From an uncultured Gammaproteobacteria bacterium (GTDB lineage Bacteria > Pseudomonadota > Gammaproteobacteria > HK1): DNA of 51,088 bases. Position numbers and translations under genes: made by a program. Within the stretch, counting starts at the first letter, position 1. Every line of letters starts with the position of its first letter. Positions 25,013-33,768 of this stretch are shown piece after piece. The stretch is from positions 139,171-190,258 of the forward strand of contig CAMYJH010000005.1 in assembly GCA_947258715.1 (NCBI GenBank). Reading direction: 5' to 3'. The notes beneath the pieces were generated by a model. It was not told the DNA's origin. It worked only from the letters and a program-made list of their open reading frames with translations, and made no database searches.

Positions 25013-25777
25013 ATGGCTTACGCGTTTCCCCGAATATCGCCGACAGACCAGGAGACTTCGTGTCCGGACGGTGATAATAGCTCGGCAGAGGGCGCACGCA
25101 ACGCAGAGCCCGTGTCGCGGAAGCGCGCAACGCCCTTCCCGGAGGAACGAGATCCTCATCGATACCTGCTGCTGTTACGTTTCGCGCTCCTTAATCTGGT
25201 GGCCTTCGGACTGCTCGGCGCGGCTTACGCTCAAGGGTTGGTCCACCAGGTGATCACCGCCGATCGCACTCATTTGGCGGTAGTGATCTTTTTCGTCTTC
25301 CTCGCGGGGCTCGCCATCTGCGCATGGAAGGTATGGCAGACGAGCCGCGAGCTCAACGACGTCCGCAGCTTCGATCCGGACGCTCCATCCGAAGCTGTGC
25401 GTTATGTCACTCCGCTGCTTGCCCGGGACGCGGAAAGTCGGGCAAATCTTACTGGTGCGCTGCGAATGAAGCTTTCACACCGGATCTCCGTTGTCCGCAA
25501 CATCGCCAACAGTCTCGTGCTGCTCGGTCTCATCGGTACCGTGCTCGGTTTCATTATTGCGCTTTCCGGCGTCGATCCCGAAAACGCATCCGAGGTGAGT
25601 TCGATCGCTCCCATGGTTTCCACCCTGATCGACGGTATGTCTACGGCGCTGTACACGACCTTGGTGGGTGCCGTGCTCAACGTATGGCTGATGGCTAACC
25701 ACCAGCTGCTGGCAGGTGGCACGGTAAAGTTGATTTCGGGTCTGGTGGTGCTGGCGGAGACCCATGCGCGAAATTGA
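25013..25777 (+). CDS. MotA/TolQ/ExbB-family proton-channel-like membrane protein
   Basis: A charged, probably cytoplasmic N-terminus of about 50 residues precedes membrane helices at about 52-74 and 86-106. A cytoplasmic stretch follows, then the MotA/ExbB core: NSLVLLGLIGTVLGFIIALS (third helix) and STLIDGMSTALYTTLVGAVL (fourth). The GLIGTVLGF and ALYTTLVGA motifs are those of the proton-channel superfamily. It is the first gene of a tight operon and overlaps the next by 14 nt. No ton or tol genes are present, so this is probably a dedicated energiser for the two downstream proteins rather than the housekeeping TolQ or ExbB. Confidence 0.88.
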   Translation: MAYAFPRISPTDQETSCPDGDNSSAEGARNAEPVSRKRATPFPEERDPHRYLLLLRFALLNLVAFGLLGAAYAQGLVHQVITADRTHLAVVIFFVFLAGLAICAWKVWQTSRELNDVRSFDPDAPSEAVRYVTPLLARDAESRANLTGALRMKLSHRISVVRNIANSLVLLGLIGTVLGFIIALSGVDPENASEVSSIAPMVSTLIDGMSTALYTTLVGAVLNVWLMANHQLLAGGTVKLISGLVVLAETHARN

Positions 25778-26369
25778 TCTCTTTGACGAGGAAAGCGGCG
25801 CCACAGTTTTCCGCGACGTCATCATGCTGGCGCTGGCGGGGTTCATCACCGTTGTTATCTTGCTCTTGCCGCACGTCAATCCCCCCGGCACCGCGGAAGA
25901 TTCGGACCAGAGCCCGGGCAACATAATCGTCGAGGTTCGCTGGCCCGACGAGGTGGACGCGGACGTGGATCTCTGGGTGGAGGCGCCCGGGGACAGGCCG
26001 GTGGGCTACTCCAACAAGGGTGGTGCCGTTTTCAACCTGCTGCGCGATGACCTTGGGCACGTCACGGATCTCACGGGACTCAACTACGAGTTTGCCTACA
26101 GTCGCGGCGTGCCGTCTGGGGCTTACACCATAAACGTGCATCTCTACCGAAACCGGGCGGCCGTCTACCCCGTTCCGGTGACCATAGCGGTGAGCGTGAA
26201 GCAATCGGTACAGGCGTCGGCCAAGCCGATCCTGTCTACCAACGTGATCCTTGGCAGAGAAGGTGAAGAAATCACCGCCGTGCGCTTCAGGCTGGACGAA
26301 GACGGGCGCCTGGTGTCCGGCAGCGTTCACGACTTGCCCCGTGCGTTGCGTAGCGGGCAGGTATCATGA
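25764..26369 (+). CDS. Single-span membrane protein with periplasmic DUF2135-like domain (ExbD position)
   Basis: The 201-aa product has a short cytoplasmic N-terminus, one membrane helix (about 19-36, VIMLALAGFITVVILLL) ending in HVNPP, and a periplasmic beta-rich domain. Its features EVRWPDEVDADVDLWVEAPG and GAYTINVHLYRNRAAVYPVP resemble the DUF2135/YfaP type. The topology and the Asp just before the helix match ExbD/TolR/MotB stators, but the periplasmic part is not the ExbD fold. It overlaps the channel gene by 14 nt and the next gene by 4 nt, so the three products are made together and probably form one complex. Confidence 0.72.
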   Translation: MREIDLFDEESGATVFRDVIMLALAGFITVVILLLPHVNPPGTAEDSDQSPGNIIVEVRWPDEVDADVDLWVEAPGDRPVGYSNKGGAVFNLLRDDLGHVTDLTGLNYEFAYSRGVPSGAYTINVHLYRNRAAVYPVPVTIAVSVKQSVQASAKPILSTNVILGREGEEITAVRFRLDEDGRLVSGSVHDLPRALRSGQVS

Positions 26370-26893
26370 GTCATATTCTTTATCCATTTGCCGCAGCGGC
26401 TGTCATGGTAGCCGCTCTGGCGGCCATTTCCATTTGGTCAAACCACCGCCTTTTGCTCAAGTTCAGCGCCATTCTGATCGTGGCCTTGATCCTGCCGGCT
26501 GCCTATTTGACCATCCTTGATCTCCTGAGCCGGCCGAAACCCGTGTCATTGGAATGGAGCGCTCGCGATCTGAGTGAAGCCACCGTCATTGGCGCGCATT
26601 TCAAGGAGGGCGACCGGATTTTTCTCTGGCTGCGCGTCGAGGGCGTGGACGAGCCGCGCTATTACGCGCTGCCGTGGGATGAGCAGGTCGCCAAACAGCT
26701 TTACGGTGCTCAGCAGGAGGCTGACGCCGAGGGCACGGAAGTGCGCATGAACCGTCCCTTTGCGCATAGAGACATGGAAGCGGAGATGATGTTTTACGCC
26801 TTACCACAGCCGGCCGCGCCGCCAAAGCAGGGCCCGCCCAACAATCCCTACTACTACCGGTCCGAACTGAGGAGCGAAGACCGGGGCGTTTGA
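26366..26893 (+). CDS. Membrane protein of unknown function, third gene of the ExbB-like operon
   Basis: The 175-aa product has two N-terminal membrane helices (about 5-22 and 30-53) and a C-terminal domain of about 115 residues with a mixed-charge, partly proline-rich end (PAAPPKQGPPNNPYYY). I do not recognise the domain. Its ATGA overlap with the preceding gene and the absence of a promoter gap show one operon. With two helices, the tail would face the same side as the N-terminus; which side cannot be settled here. Confidence 0.72.
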   Translation: MSHILYPFAAAAVMVAALAAISIWSNHRLLLKFSAILIVALILPAAYLTILDLLSRPKPVSLEWSARDLSEATVIGAHFKEGDRIFLWLRVEGVDEPRYYALPWDEQVAKQLYGAQQEADAEGTEVRMNRPFAHRDMEAEMMFYALPQPAAPPKQGPPNNPYYYRSELRSEDRGV

Positions 26894-26981
26894 CCGGCTC
26901 CCGGATCCGCCATCTACGGCAGCCGGTCGCTATCGTGGGTCGTGCAGCCGCTCGGCGCCTTCGTTTTTCGTTATCGGCGAT

Positions 26982-28772
26982 TCAGGCCGCGTCAGCCGTC
27001 CTCGACTGAACTCGGTCCTGCTCAAACATTTCTTCCAGCTCTCTGGCAGCCTCTTTGGCGAGATAGATCATGCGCTCCTGATCCGAGTGTGAGGCATGGG
27101 CGATCTTCAGGCGCTCGATATCATGCCGCTTGAAGGTCTCCACCAGGCGGTTGGCCTGAGCGTGGGGCAAACCCAGGCCCTCGAGCACGAGTCGCGCCAG
27201 CTCCAGGCTCGATTCAAAAGTCTCGCGTCGAAAGATGCTGACACCCAGATCCATGAGCAAATAAGCGTGGCGGCGATTCCGAGCCCGGGCGTAAATCCTG
27301 AGGTGCGGGAAGTGGTTCTTGACGATCTGCACCGTTCGTAAAGAGGCCTCAACTTCGTCTAACGCCACAACGATAACCGATGCCCCTCCGGCGCCCGCCG
27401 CATCCAGCAGATCGAGACGGGAAGCATCGCCGTAGTAAATCTTGTTGCCGAACTTTCGAACAAAATCAACGTGCTCCGGACTCGCGTCCAGCGCAGTGAA
27501 TCCGATCCGCTTGGCCTGCAGAATACGGCCAATGATCTGGCCGACCCGGCCGAAGCCCGCGATGATGACTTTGTGCCCCTCCTGAATCGGTGCCTCGACT
27601 GTATCTACCGATACACGTTTCCGGCGGCGCTGGACGATGATTTCGGCCAGGGCAAACAAGGGGGGCGTAAAGGCCATGGAAAGCGTCACCACGACGATGA
27701 GCAAAGCCGCCGTCTGCGTGCCGAGGGCGCCCGCCCCGGTGGCGACACCGAAGATTACGAACGCAAATTCGCCGCCCTGGGCGATTACGGCGCCAAGCTT
27801 GAGCGACGCGTCGAGACCCTTCGAGGTAAAAAGACCGAGAAGCGCGATCAAAACGAATTTTCCAAGCAGGAGGGCCAGCGCAAGCCCGACGGCCAGACCG
27901 GGGTGCTTGAGTATCAGACCGAGGTCGAGGGACATGCCCACTGCGATAAAGAACAGTCCGAGCAGTAGCGCCTTGAAAGGCTCGATATCGGCCTCGAGGG
28001 CGTGTCTATACTCGGAATCTGCAAGCAGAACCCCGGCCAGAAAAGCGCCCAGCGCCATGGATAGTCCGGCGGACTCGAGCAGGAGTCCGGTGCCGATGAC
28101 CAGCAGCAGCGCCGCGGCGGTGAAGACTTCTCGGATCCCCGTTGAGGCGATGAATTTGAATACACGCCCGACCAGGAAGTGCCCTGCCACCACCACCGCG
28201 ATGACGACGCCCAAGGCACTCGCGATCCCGAGCCAAAGACTGCCGCTTTCGGTCGTGGTCATAGACGGGCTCAAAAGCGGGACGATGGCCAGCACCGGCA
28301 CCACGACGAGATCCTGAAACAACAAGATAGAAAAGGCCGAGCGCCCGTGCCGCGTGGTCAGCTGACTCTTCTCCGCCAGAACCTGGAGGGCGAAAGCGGT
28401 GGACGAGAGGGACAGCCCAAGTCCGATGATGATGGCGGCAGGCCACTGAAGTCCTGTTGCGTGGGCGATGAGCGAGATGACGAGCGCGGTGACCCCGACC
28501 TGAACGGCGCCCAAGCCGAAGACCGATTTGCGCAGCACCCACAATCGCCTCGGCTGCAGCTCGAGACCGATAATGAACAGCAGCAGCACCACCCCGATCT
28601 CGGCAAAGTGGAGGATGCTCTCAACATCCCCCACCAGACCCAGCGCCCAGGGGCCAATGGCGATACCAGCGGCGACGTAACCCAGCACGGCGCCGAGGCC
28701 TACGCGTTTGAACAGCGGAACAGCGCACACGGCCGCCGCGAGAAAGATGGACGTTTGGACCAACATGGACAT
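26982..28772 (-). CDS. Kef-type CPA2 potassium/proton antiporter with TrkA-N domain
   Basis: Start taken at MSMLVQTSIFL (28772); MLVQ two codons later is an alternative, and neither has a clear ribosome site. About 13 membrane helices form the Na+/H+ exchanger domain, with LLLFIIGLEL and LLFQDLVVVPVLAIVPLL as CPA2 signatures. The TrkA-N (RCK) domain at about 400-520 has the nucleotide-binding motif VIIAGFGRVGQIIGR and YYGDASRLDLL. The C-terminal tail is charged. This is the KefB/KefC architecture, which exports K+ during electrophile stress. No KefF/KefG-type ancillary reductase is adjacent. It is convergent with the ExbB-like operon. Confidence 0.93.
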   Translation of the reverse strand: MSMLVQTSIFLAAAVCAVPLFKRVGLGAVLGYVAAGIAIGPWALGLVGDVESILHFAEIGVVLLLFIIGLELQPRRLWVLRKSVFGLGAVQVGVTALVISLIAHATGLQWPAAIIIGLGLSLSSTAFALQVLAEKSQLTTRHGRSAFSILLFQDLVVVPVLAIVPLLSPSMTTTESGSLWLGIASALGVVIAVVVAGHFLVGRVFKFIASTGIREVFTAAALLLVIGTGLLLESAGLSMALGAFLAGVLLADSEYRHALEADIEPFKALLLGLFFIAVGMSLDLGLILKHPGLAVGLALALLLGKFVLIALLGLFTSKGLDASLKLGAVIAQGGEFAFVIFGVATGAGALGTQTAALLIVVVTLSMAFTPPLFALAEIIVQRRRKRVSVDTVEAPIQEGHKVIIAGFGRVGQIIGRILQAKRIGFTALDASPEHVDFVRKFGNKIYYGDASRLDLLDAAGAGGASVIVVALDEVEASLRTVQIVKNHFPHLRIYARARNRRHAYLLMDLGVSIFRRETFESSLELARLVLEGLGLPHAQANRLVETFKRHDIERLKIAHASHSDQERMIYLAKEAARELEEMFEQDRVQSRTADAA

Positions 28773-29039
28773 AGAGACACGCTCAGATCTGAACCGCAAA
28801 AAGAATTTTCAGGGAACAGTTTACTCAGATATCAACCGCCGGGCTCGAGGTACAGTAAGGAGGTGGAAAAATCAGGAACGCGTCCTTGCAACGCGCGCCG
28901 TTTCTTAAAACCCGATCGGACCGAACCGGATCCGTGGTTTATCTCGAGCATTGGACAGGGCAAGAAATGCTGTAGAAGTCTCGGAATAACGATCTGTATA
29001 TCAATAATTTGGGGGGACTATGGCGGGAAGGGGTAAGGA

Positions 29040-29261
29040 TCACTGCACAGGTTTTGTATGCGCGAGAAAGTGCGCCGGGGCGCGAATCTCCTCGTCGGAT
29101 GCTCCGCGCATGATGTTGTTCATGGCCGTGTCGGGCCTGAGCGCCTTGCCGTCGCGGTAAGCCCTGAGCGTCGCCGCCAGATAGTCTTCGCGTTGCCCGG
29201 CGAGGCGCGGGATCTGGGCCCGGCCTGACAGCCGCCGCATTGTCCGGCCGCCGCGAGCGCG
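29040..29261 (-). pseudogene. Cytochrome c 3' fragment (copy A), frameshifted at its haem motif
   Basis: The minus strand encodes ALAAAGQCGGCQ in one frame, then AQIPRLAGQREDYLAATLRA and onward to HFLAH in the next, as at the C-terminal half of a dihaem cytochrome c4-like protein. Restoring one base would give CGGCH followed by the second frame, so the His codon of the haem motif is broken. It matches 32112-32287 nearly exactly over 29062-29261, with a 24-bp length difference. No N-terminal half is present. Confidence 0.8.
29062..29261. repeat. Direct repeat A (pair with 32112-32287)
   Basis: About 176 aligned bases show only two visible substitutions relative to copy B, plus 24 bp present here and missing there. 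The copies flank the carboxylesterase and Sel1 genes about 3.05 kb apart in the same orientation. Confidence 0.9.
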
Positions 29262-29457
29262 ACAAAACGGTTGAAATCAAACAAATGACAATGCCGGTGA
29301 GAGTCGGATTTTTTCAGGCTGCCCCCGTAGATAGAAGTTTCCATGCGATTTTTGGCGCGGCTTTTGTCCTGCCTTGCCGCTGCCACACCGGATCGTACAA
29401 AATTCGGTTCCAAAGGTTGGCTTCTACTTAAAGCTATAAGTACTGAGGGAGGAGACA

Positions 29458-31410
29458 ATGAAATCACGCCACATCTACATAGTAGCCCTAGCCCTGCTTT
29501 GTTCCGGCACGATCGCCACCGTCGAAGCGAAAGGCAAAAATACCTTTGACACTCTGGTTGAGATTCAGCAGGGGCTTACACAAGGCCACGTCGTGGAAGA
29601 TTTCAACACGGTGGTTTGGAAGGGCTTGCCCTATGCGCAGCCACCGGTTGGGGACCTGCGCTGGAAAGCGCCACGGGATCCCGAGCCGTGGGAAGGCGTC
29701 CGGGACGCGAGCAACTATGGCAACAGATGCTTGCAACGTAGTTCGGACAGCAGCGAGGATTGTTTGTACCTGAACGTCTGGCGGCCCAACACCAAACAGA
29801 AGAACCTCCCTGTATTCGTCTACATTCACGGCGGCAGTAACACGGGAGGGTCCGGAGAAGGCTCCTGGTATACAGTTGCCCGCCATTACAACGCAGTGGT
29901 GGTGACGCTCAACTACCGACTGGGACCAATGGGCTGGTTTCTTCATCCGGCGTTGTTGCGGGGAGATCCCAAGGACGATTCTGGGAATTTCGGCACGCTG
30001 GACCAAATCAAGGCGCTGGAATGGGTGCAGAAGAACATCAAGCACTTCGGCGGCAACAAGAAGAACGTCACGCTAGCCGGTGCCTCCGCCGGGGCCCAAA
30101 ACGTTTCTTACCTGATGCACGCACACCTTGCCAAGGACTTGTTTCACAAAGCGCTTCTCGAGAGCAACTTTCCGGGCATCCGCCCGGTAAGCGCAGCGAT
30201 CAAGTCATCCAAGCAAGTTCTGTATAACCTTCTGGTCGCGGATGGAACTGCGCCAAGCGCAGCAGATGCGAAGCTTCATGTCGAAAGCATGACCGACCAG
30301 GAGATTCGCGACTATTTCTATGGGAAGACGGCCAGGGAAATAAGGAGCGTATACTCCAACGCCTATTGGGGCGGGATTAACTGGGGGGACTTTTTCCGGG
30401 ACGACATCGTTGCCGGGTCGGATTTTATTCCGCCGCCACTTGTGCAGGCGTCAGAGAACAGGCCAGAGTTCGTCTACGTTATCGGCGATGGCTACGTCCT
30501 TCCAGACGATATCGATTTCGCCGATTTCTCCGAGGGCCGCGTCTATCCCAGGCCCATGATCGTCGGAGTTACTAAAAACGAGAACAATTTCTGGAACGCA
30601 TGGTGGCCGTTCAATTACCAGCAGGGAAAATCGCTGGATGACTTGGTCGCGGAGGCCGTGGACGGGACCAACCCGGCTTATGGATACCTCCAAGGCTTCT
30701 TTGACGCCTATGGAGAGGGGAATGCCGATACCTTCAAGGAGAACTACAAATTCGGAACCGAGCTCATCGATGAGGTGGACACTTACCTTGGGTCTCATTT
30801 GTCGGCAAGAAACATGGCCGCGGTCGAAACGAAACCTGAGGTCGACATTTATGTCTATCGATTTGACTGGGGATCGGATCCGGATAAGACCTATGCGATC
30901 CCTTTCGAAGACGCCTGGGTTTTCTACCAGGGCGCGATTCATGTCGCCGAATCGGACTTCTTTTATCAGAGGTTCTTCGGCTTGGCGGACGGCGGCACAG
31001 TCGAAGGCAAGTACCAGTATACGGAGGCGAATCTAGAGGGCAGGCAGGCGCTTTCGCTTGCAATGAAATCCTATTTGTACGAATTCATTCATGATGAAGA
31101 GGGTGAAATAAAGAAGAGAAAAGACCAGCCCGTGCAATGGAAGCCCTGGACTAAGAAGAAGGAACGGTTCATCGTGTTCGACGCGGACTATGCTTCGGTC
31201 GATATTTTCATGAACGATTCCGGCATCGCCCGCACGCCCGAAGAGTTGTATCAAGCGCACCTCGATCACCCCAACGAAGGCGTTCGAGATTTCATCGAGT
31301 ACTACATCATGTGGTCATGGCACTGGAACTGGTATCCGAACAGAAGTGTCGACGACCCCTTCGACACCTCTCCGGGGCCAAACCCCTTGTTCGATCCTTC
31401 AGACCCCTGA
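29458..31410 (+). CDS. Secreted type-B carboxylesterase-like hydrolase
   Basis: The ATG follows GGAGGAG. The 650-aa product has a Sec signal (YIVALALLCSGTIATVEA-KG) and an alpha/beta-hydrolase fold of the carboxylesterase type B family: KGLPYAQPPVGDLRWK, SEDCLYLNVW, the oxyanion loop YIHGGSN and the nucleophile elbow LAGASAGAQN (S210). The usual elbow is GESAGA, so an Ala replaces Glu. TKNENNF supplies the likely acid and GAIHVAESDFFY the catalytic His. It is about 100 residues longer than typical members, mainly at the acidic C-terminus. Predicted periplasmic or secreted esterase. It lies between two cytochrome c fragments, which suggests arrival by recombination. Confidence 0.88.
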   Translation: MKSRHIYIVALALLCSGTIATVEAKGKNTFDTLVEIQQGLTQGHVVEDFNTVVWKGLPYAQPPVGDLRWKAPRDPEPWEGVRDASNYGNRCLQRSSDSSEDCLYLNVWRPNTKQKNLPVFVYIHGGSNTGGSGEGSWYTVARHYNAVVVTLNYRLGPMGWFLHPALLRGDPKDDSGNFGTLDQIKALEWVQKNIKHFGGNKKNVTLAGASAGAQNVSYLMHAHLAKDLFHKALLESNFPGIRPVSAAIKSSKQVLYNLLVADGTAPSAADAKLHVESMTDQEIRDYFYGKTAREIRSVYSNAYWGGINWGDFFRDDIVAGSDFIPPPLVQASENRPEFVYVIGDGYVLPDDIDFADFSEGRVYPRPMIVGVTKNENNFWNAWWPFNYQQGKSLDDLVAEAVDGTNPAYGYLQGFFDAYGEGNADTFKENYKFGTELIDEVDTYLGSHLSARNMAAVETKPEVDIYVYRFDWGSDPDKTYAIPFEDAWVFYQGAIHVAESDFFYQRFFGLADGGTVEGKYQYTEANLEGRQALSLAMKSYLYEFIHDEEGEIKKRKDQPVQWKPWTKKKERFIVFDADYASVDIFMNDSGIARTPEELYQAHLDHPNEGVRDFIEYYIMWSWHWNWYPNRSVDDPFDTSPGPNPLFDPSDP

Positions 31411-31472
31411 GTAGACCCGTTGGGAATTCTCCGAGTGCGGGCGCAGATTGCGCCCGCACTCCAGGTTTCAAA

Positions 31473-32030
31473 CTACGAAGGCGCCGGAGATAGGAGGGCC
31501 GCGGTGGGGACGCCGATGCCCTCCCGGTACATGCGTGCCAGATTGAACTGCCCGCCGGCGAATCCCTGCTCGGCTGAAAGACGCGTCCACTGCGCCGCAT
31601 TCTCGTCGTCTCGAGGGACGCCTTCACCTTGGATGTATTTGTTCCTGAGTACGAACTGGGCACTCGCCATGCCCTGTTCCGCCGCGCGGCGATACCACTT
31701 CACCGCCTCTTCATTGTTCTCGGAGATCCCTTCCCCGAAACCGTACATGGTCCCGGCGGCGAATTGTGCTTTGACGTGACCTTGCTCCGCTGCGCGTTGA
31801 TACCACGCCAGAGCTTCTGCGTAATCCCGCTCGACGCCCACACCCTGGTGGTACATGGCGTCCACGATGCCCTGGTAAACGGCGTCCCCCTCATTCGCCA
31901 GCGGTAAGAACTCCTTAAAGGCCGTCTCGTGGTCGCCGCGGTCGAATGCATCCAACCCGGACTGAGCGTCGGCGAGCACCGTCGCCGGCCACAGCCATGC
32001 CAATAGCAGAATCCAGTTGAGCGGTTTCAC
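31473..32030 (-). CDS. Sel1-repeat (TPR-like) periplasmic protein
   Basis: Starts at a GTG. The signal peptide (WILLLAWLWPATVLA-DA) is followed by four or so Sel1-type repeats of 36 residues, such as YAEALAWYQRAAEQGHVKAQ and EEAVKWYRRAAEQGMASAQ, with GxGVxxD loops. Sel1 proteins are alpha-solenoid scaffolds for protein-protein contacts. The last repeat ends abruptly in GIGVPTAALLSPAPS, where a further DxxKAxxW repeat would be expected, so the C-terminus may be truncated. It is convergent with the esterase gene, about 60 bp apart. Confidence 0.85.
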   Translation of the reverse strand: MKPLNWILLLAWLWPATVLADAQSGLDAFDRGDHETAFKEFLPLANEGDAVYQGIVDAMYHQGVGVERDYAEALAWYQRAAEQGHVKAQFAAGTMYGFGEGISENNEEAVKWYRRAAEQGMASAQFVLRNKYIQGEGVPRDDENAAQWTRLSAEQGFAGGQFNLARMYREGIGVPTAALLSPAPS

Positions 32031-32089
32031 CGTTCAGCCTCTCACGCTCGGTTACCTGAAGCTGCGGTCTCGAAGATAAACAACAAGGT

Positions 32090-32661
32090 TTACTGAGTTA
32101 ACGTCGCGCGGGCGAGAAAGTGCGCCAGGGCGCGAATCTCCTCGTCGGATGCTCCGCGCATGATGTTGTTCATGGTCGTGTCGGGCCTGAGCGCCTTGCC
32201 GTCGCGGTAAGCCCTGAGCGTCGCCGCCAGATAGTCTTCGCGTTGCCCGGCGAGGCGCGGGATCTGGGCCCGGCCGCCGCGAGCGCGCGGCCGCGTGTAA
32301 AAAGACCCGGGTCCGCGGGGCCATGGTTGGCGCGCGGTCGCAAGGCCGAAAAATGCTTGGCGATTGCGATTATCGTTGCGTCGTCGAAGCCGCGGACCCA
32401 AGGACGTATTAACTCGGAGCGGCGCACGCCCTCGCGGATCAGGATAAGCTGATCGATGAGGAACATCTCCGGCTGCCCGGCGAGGGAGGGCATTCCCTCC
32501 CTGGTCGAGTTGCCGTCAGCGCCGTGACACGAGGCGCAGACCGTTATCTTCTGTTCGAGCGTGGCCTGATCATCGAGCGCCTGGGCAGCATTCGCTGCGC
32601 AGGCGCCCGCGATCACGACCAGGCCGAAGGTATATCGCTTGGCGGCGGTCCTACCCCTCAT
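32090..32661 (-). pseudogene. Dihaem cytochrome c4-like gene (copy B), second haem lost by deletion and frameshift
   Basis: From the ATG at 32661 a signal peptide (RYTFGLVVIAGACAANAAQA) and the first haem domain (VCASCHGADGNS...PSLAGQ) are intact. After GLFTRGRALAAA the frame runs out of register, and the expected C-terminal part (AQIPRLAGQREDYLAATLRA to FLARATLTQ) is in another frame ending at 32090. Compared with copy A, 24 bp containing the CGGC haem codons are absent, and the junction is a GGCCGG direct repeat, as expected for slippage deletion. The gene is therefore probably inactive as a dihaem cytochrome. Its start overlaps the end of a sorbosone-dehydrogenase relic. Confidence 0.82.
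32112..32287. repeat. Direct repeat B (pair with 29062-29261)
   Basis: Second copy of the cytochrome c 3' segment, same orientation as copy A. It lacks the 24 bp that hold the CxxC haem codons. Confidence 0.9.
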
Positions 32662-32719
32662 AAGTGATGCGATAGATGGCGCCATTGTGATCGTCAGAGA
32701 CCAGCAGCGCGCCGTCGGC
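32651..32719 (-). pseudogene. Relic of the C-terminus of a sorbosone dehydrogenase-like (PQQ) gene
   Basis: In the frame next to the cytochrome start, the minus strand reads ADGALLVSDDHNGAIYRITY then EG and a stop. This is the characteristic last strand of sorbosone dehydrogenase-like propeller proteins. An in-frame stop lies just before it, so the rest of the gene is gone. Its stop overlaps the cytochrome ATG (ATGAGGGGTAG), the coupling usual for dehydrogenase-cytochrome operons. Confidence 0.65.
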
Positions 32720-32817
32720 ACATTATCGAGTTGCGGAATCAATTAGCATCCGTTTCCAAAGCTGTGGAAACGAGTTTTCGCCTTTATGGGCGATTTTTCC
32801 GATGCTCAATACGGTGA

Positions 32818-33168
32818 TCAAAGTTTAATACTGAAGTGGCTCAAAATTTCAACCATAAACCAATAACACGCGACGGTAACCGCTATCGAAATACCCATGC
32901 TGGCGTAGAAATTTACTCCTTGCTTTAACAATATCGGCAGCGACACAAACAAAGCCAGCGACGGCAAGACGAGCCAGAAAACGCTGGTGGCCAAAGCACT
33001 TATCTTGGAAACATCTTTGGTGTCTATATAAAGCCAAATCATCGCCAATACCGAAACCAGAGGTATCGAAGCCAGCAGGGCGCCGACAAAGGAGCTGCGT
33101 TTTGCAATCTCCGATATCAGCACGATCAAAATCGTGGTCACTGCAAGTTTAACCAGGTAATAACTCAA
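32818..33168 (-). CDS. DUF3147-type small membrane protein
   Basis: 116 aa, start at a TTG (33168) with AGAGGA upstream. Four membrane helices fill the chain (about 5-20, 28-46, 57-80, 88-108), with the motifs ISEIAKRSSFVGALLASIPLVS and WLYIDTKD typical of DUF3147. This family sits in the inner membrane and has no known function. No partner is obvious. Confidence 0.82.
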   Translation of the reverse strand: MSYYLVKLAVTTILIVLISEIAKRSSFVGALLASIPLVSVLAMIWLYIDTKDVSKISALATSVFWLVLPSLALFVSLPILLKQGVNFYASMGISIAVTVACYWFMVEILSHFSIKL

Positions 33169-33271
33169 AAATAGAATCCTCTTGTTTGCTACGAAAGAGT
33201 ACTCGGGGCGTCGATGCCCGATCCTGACGTCACGCTAAAAAAACTTCGTCCAAGCTCGGCTACGCGCCGCC

Positions 33272-33715
33272 TCACTGATAAGTTCGCCCATTATGCTTAA
33301 TCCATCCGGATATATGACGGCCGGCCGGGTCACGATGCGTCCAGTGGACTACGCCTCCCCGCGGGTTCCATTCGTATTCCCCATTAAACTCGATTCGATC
33401 TCCTTTCGCGAGAAGTTCAATTCGGTCAGCCAGGTCAATGTTGTGAGCGATCAGTACCGTCTGCCCTGACTCCAGTTCAATAATGAATCGCTGATGTCTA
33501 CTGCCGTCATTGTCGTCAGGGAGAATCGTTTTGACCCGGCCGCTACCCTGTACCTGAAGATTGCTGCGCCGTTCGGCGAACGCGCTGGACAGAATCTCAT
33601 CGCTACGGTATGCGGTGTCGGCACTCCCCGTACCTCGAGTGACAACCAGGCCGCTTTCCGTAATGCCGAAGTATGTAGCGGCCAGAATAGTTACAACCAG
33701 AATCAGCTTTTTCAT
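33272..33715 (-). CDS. DUF3465-type exported protein
   Basis: 147 aa with a short signal or anchor (KKLILVVTILAATYFGI) and a compact OB-like beta domain: GSGRVKTILPDDNDGSRHQR, VLIAHNIDLADRIE, GDRIEFNGEYEWNPRGGVVH, then WTHRDPAGRHISGWIKH. The C-terminal His-rich WTHRDPxGxHxxGWI signature defines DUF3465. Function unknown; resemblance to nuclease-inhibitor or nucleic-acid-binding folds is only a guess. Length is normal. Confidence 0.85.
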   Translation of the reverse strand: MKKLILVVTILAATYFGITESGLVVTRGTGSADTAYRSDEILSSAFAERRSNLQVQGSGRVKTILPDDNDGSRHQRFIIELESGQTVLIAHNIDLADRIELLAKGDRIEFNGEYEWNPRGGVVHWTHRDPAGRHISGWIKHNGRTYQ

Positions 33716-33768
33716 TCAGATGAAACTAGAACCTATCTTAAGATTAGCGAGCGCAGGCGAGACAAGGC

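Noticed and set aside
28179..29036. 285-codon plus-strand frame
   Set aside because: Antisense to the Kef-type antiporter; extremely polar shadow product.
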